Assembly: GCA_007125415.1 (NCBI GenBank)
Contig: SLDH01000362.1
Span: 1 to 5,712, forward strand
DNA from: Roseovarius sp.
GTDB lineage: Bacteria; Pseudomonadota; Alphaproteobacteria; Rhodobacterales; Rhodobacteraceae
Reading direction: 5' to 3'
Length of the DNA stretch: 5,712 bases
This document shows, in pieces, positions 5,459-5,712 of the stretch. How positions within the stretch are numbered: position 1 is the stretch's first letter; every line of letters starts with the position of its first letter. Position numbers and translations under genes: made by a program. Under the pieces are notes generated by a model. That model was not told the origin of the DNA. It saw only the letters and a program-made list of their open reading frames with translations, and did not search any database.

Positions 5459-5712
5459 ATGACACAAAATTCGAAGCTCACTGTGGAAAAACTGATGGAG
5501 AACCTGCAAGCGCGGGATGCGATGGACAACGAGCTTCAGGCACCATGTCGTCTTGAGGAGTTGGCTGCCGAGAACGCCGTTCTTAAGCGTCTCCTGGTGG
5601 ATGCCCTGTTGAAAAACAAGCATATGAAGGACCGTCTGGATAATCGCACGTCAATCGAACAGGGGTGTCATGGCCGCGGCCATGACACCCCTGTTCGATT
5701 GACGTGCGATTA
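5459..5712 (+). CDS. Small coiled-coil protein, IS3 OrfA-like leucine zipper, open to the window edge
   Basis: An open frame of 84 codons with no stop before the right edge. It starts at ATG with AAAGG eight bases upstream and begins MTQNSKLTVEKLMENLQARD. Residues about 33-61 (LEELAAENAVLKRLL, then VDALLKNKHMKDRL) form a heptad-like leucine zipper. From memory this resembles the C-terminal zipper of IS3-family OrfA proteins (pattern L-x-x-EN-x-x-LK-x-L-x-x-x-x-L-x-x-x-x-LK). The usual OrfA N-terminal helix-turn-helix (the ATFYxW region) is absent, so this could be a derived or remnant transposase part, or an unrelated small coiled-coil protein. From codon 62 on the frame runs through a perfect palindrome, so the last 23 or so residues may be artefactual and the true C-terminus is unknown. 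Function not established. Confidence 0.5.
   Translation, partial: MTQNSKLTVEKLMENLQARDAMDNELQAPCRLEELAAENAVLKRLLVDALLKNKHMKDRLDNRTSIEQGCHGRGHDTPVRLTCD
5641..5712. repeat. Perfect 72-bp spacer-free palindrome reaching the window edge
   Basis: Bases 5641-5676 are the exact reverse complement of 5677-5712, with the centre between 5676 and 5677 inside GGCCGCGGCC. All 36 pairs match and there is no loop. The left arm starts TAATCGCACG and contains AGGGGTGTCATGGCC. The right arm ends at the last base of the window, so 36 bp is only the minimum arm length. There is no T-run to make it an ordinary intrinsic terminator. It could be a fold-back artefact at a contig end, the junction of two inverted mobile-element ends, or a true structural palindrome. 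Confidence 0.95.

Noticed and set aside
5641..5712. Palindrome as an intrinsic transcription terminator
   Set aside because: A terminator needs a shorter GC-rich stem with a small loop and a T-run. This one has no loop, a very long stem and no T-run inside the window.
1..5712. CRISPR array, tRNA or rRNA genes
   Set aside because: No spaced identical repeats and no recognisable tRNA or rRNA sequence on either strand.

Overview
The window looks like a piece of alphaproteobacterial chromosome, most likely from the Rhodobacteraceae (Roseobacter/Rhodobacter relatives). The basis is the GC-rich coding sequence, the protein types, and the gene order folK - rpoZ - rsh - DUF2062 - pdxJ, which I recall as typical of that family. 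No database search was possible, so the taxonomic call is inference.

Positions 1-4607 hold a block of five genes, all on the minus strand and read right to left: folK (folate pathway kinase), rpoZ (RNA polymerase omega), rsh (bifunctional RelA/SpoT-type ppGpp synthetase/hydrolase), a DUF2062 membrane protein that starts at a TTG codon, and the first 192 codons of pdxJ (vitamin B6 synthesis), which runs off the left edge. rpoZ, rsh and the DUF2062 gene are tightly packed and probably form one transcription unit. The rsh stop codon overlaps the ribosome binding site of the DUF2062 gene. pdxJ lies behind a gap of about 170 bp that contains a plausible promoter of its own. The rpoZ-rsh pair has a clear logic: the Rsh enzyme makes and destroys ppGpp, and omega carries the N-terminal MAR motif that helps form a ppGpp site on RNA polymerase.

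Positions 4608-4786 are a divergent control region with short repeats. To its right, on the plus strand, is an intact NYN-domain (LabA-like, PIN-fold) putative ribonuclease, 4787-5359. A gap of about 100 bp with nothing recognisable follows. Then comes a small open frame from 5459 with a good ribosome binding site and a coiled-coil/leucine-zipper segment resembling the C-terminal part of IS3-family OrfA proteins, but without the usual N-terminal helix-turn-helix.

That frame runs without a stop into the most striking feature of the window: a perfect, spacer-free 72-bp palindrome occupying the last 72 bases (5641-5712). Because it reaches the right edge, its full length is unknown. It may be a fold-back artefact at a contig end, a junction of inverted mobile-element ends, or a genuine large palindrome such as a hairpin telomere. 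Apart from this right-hand end, the window is an ordinary housekeeping region.
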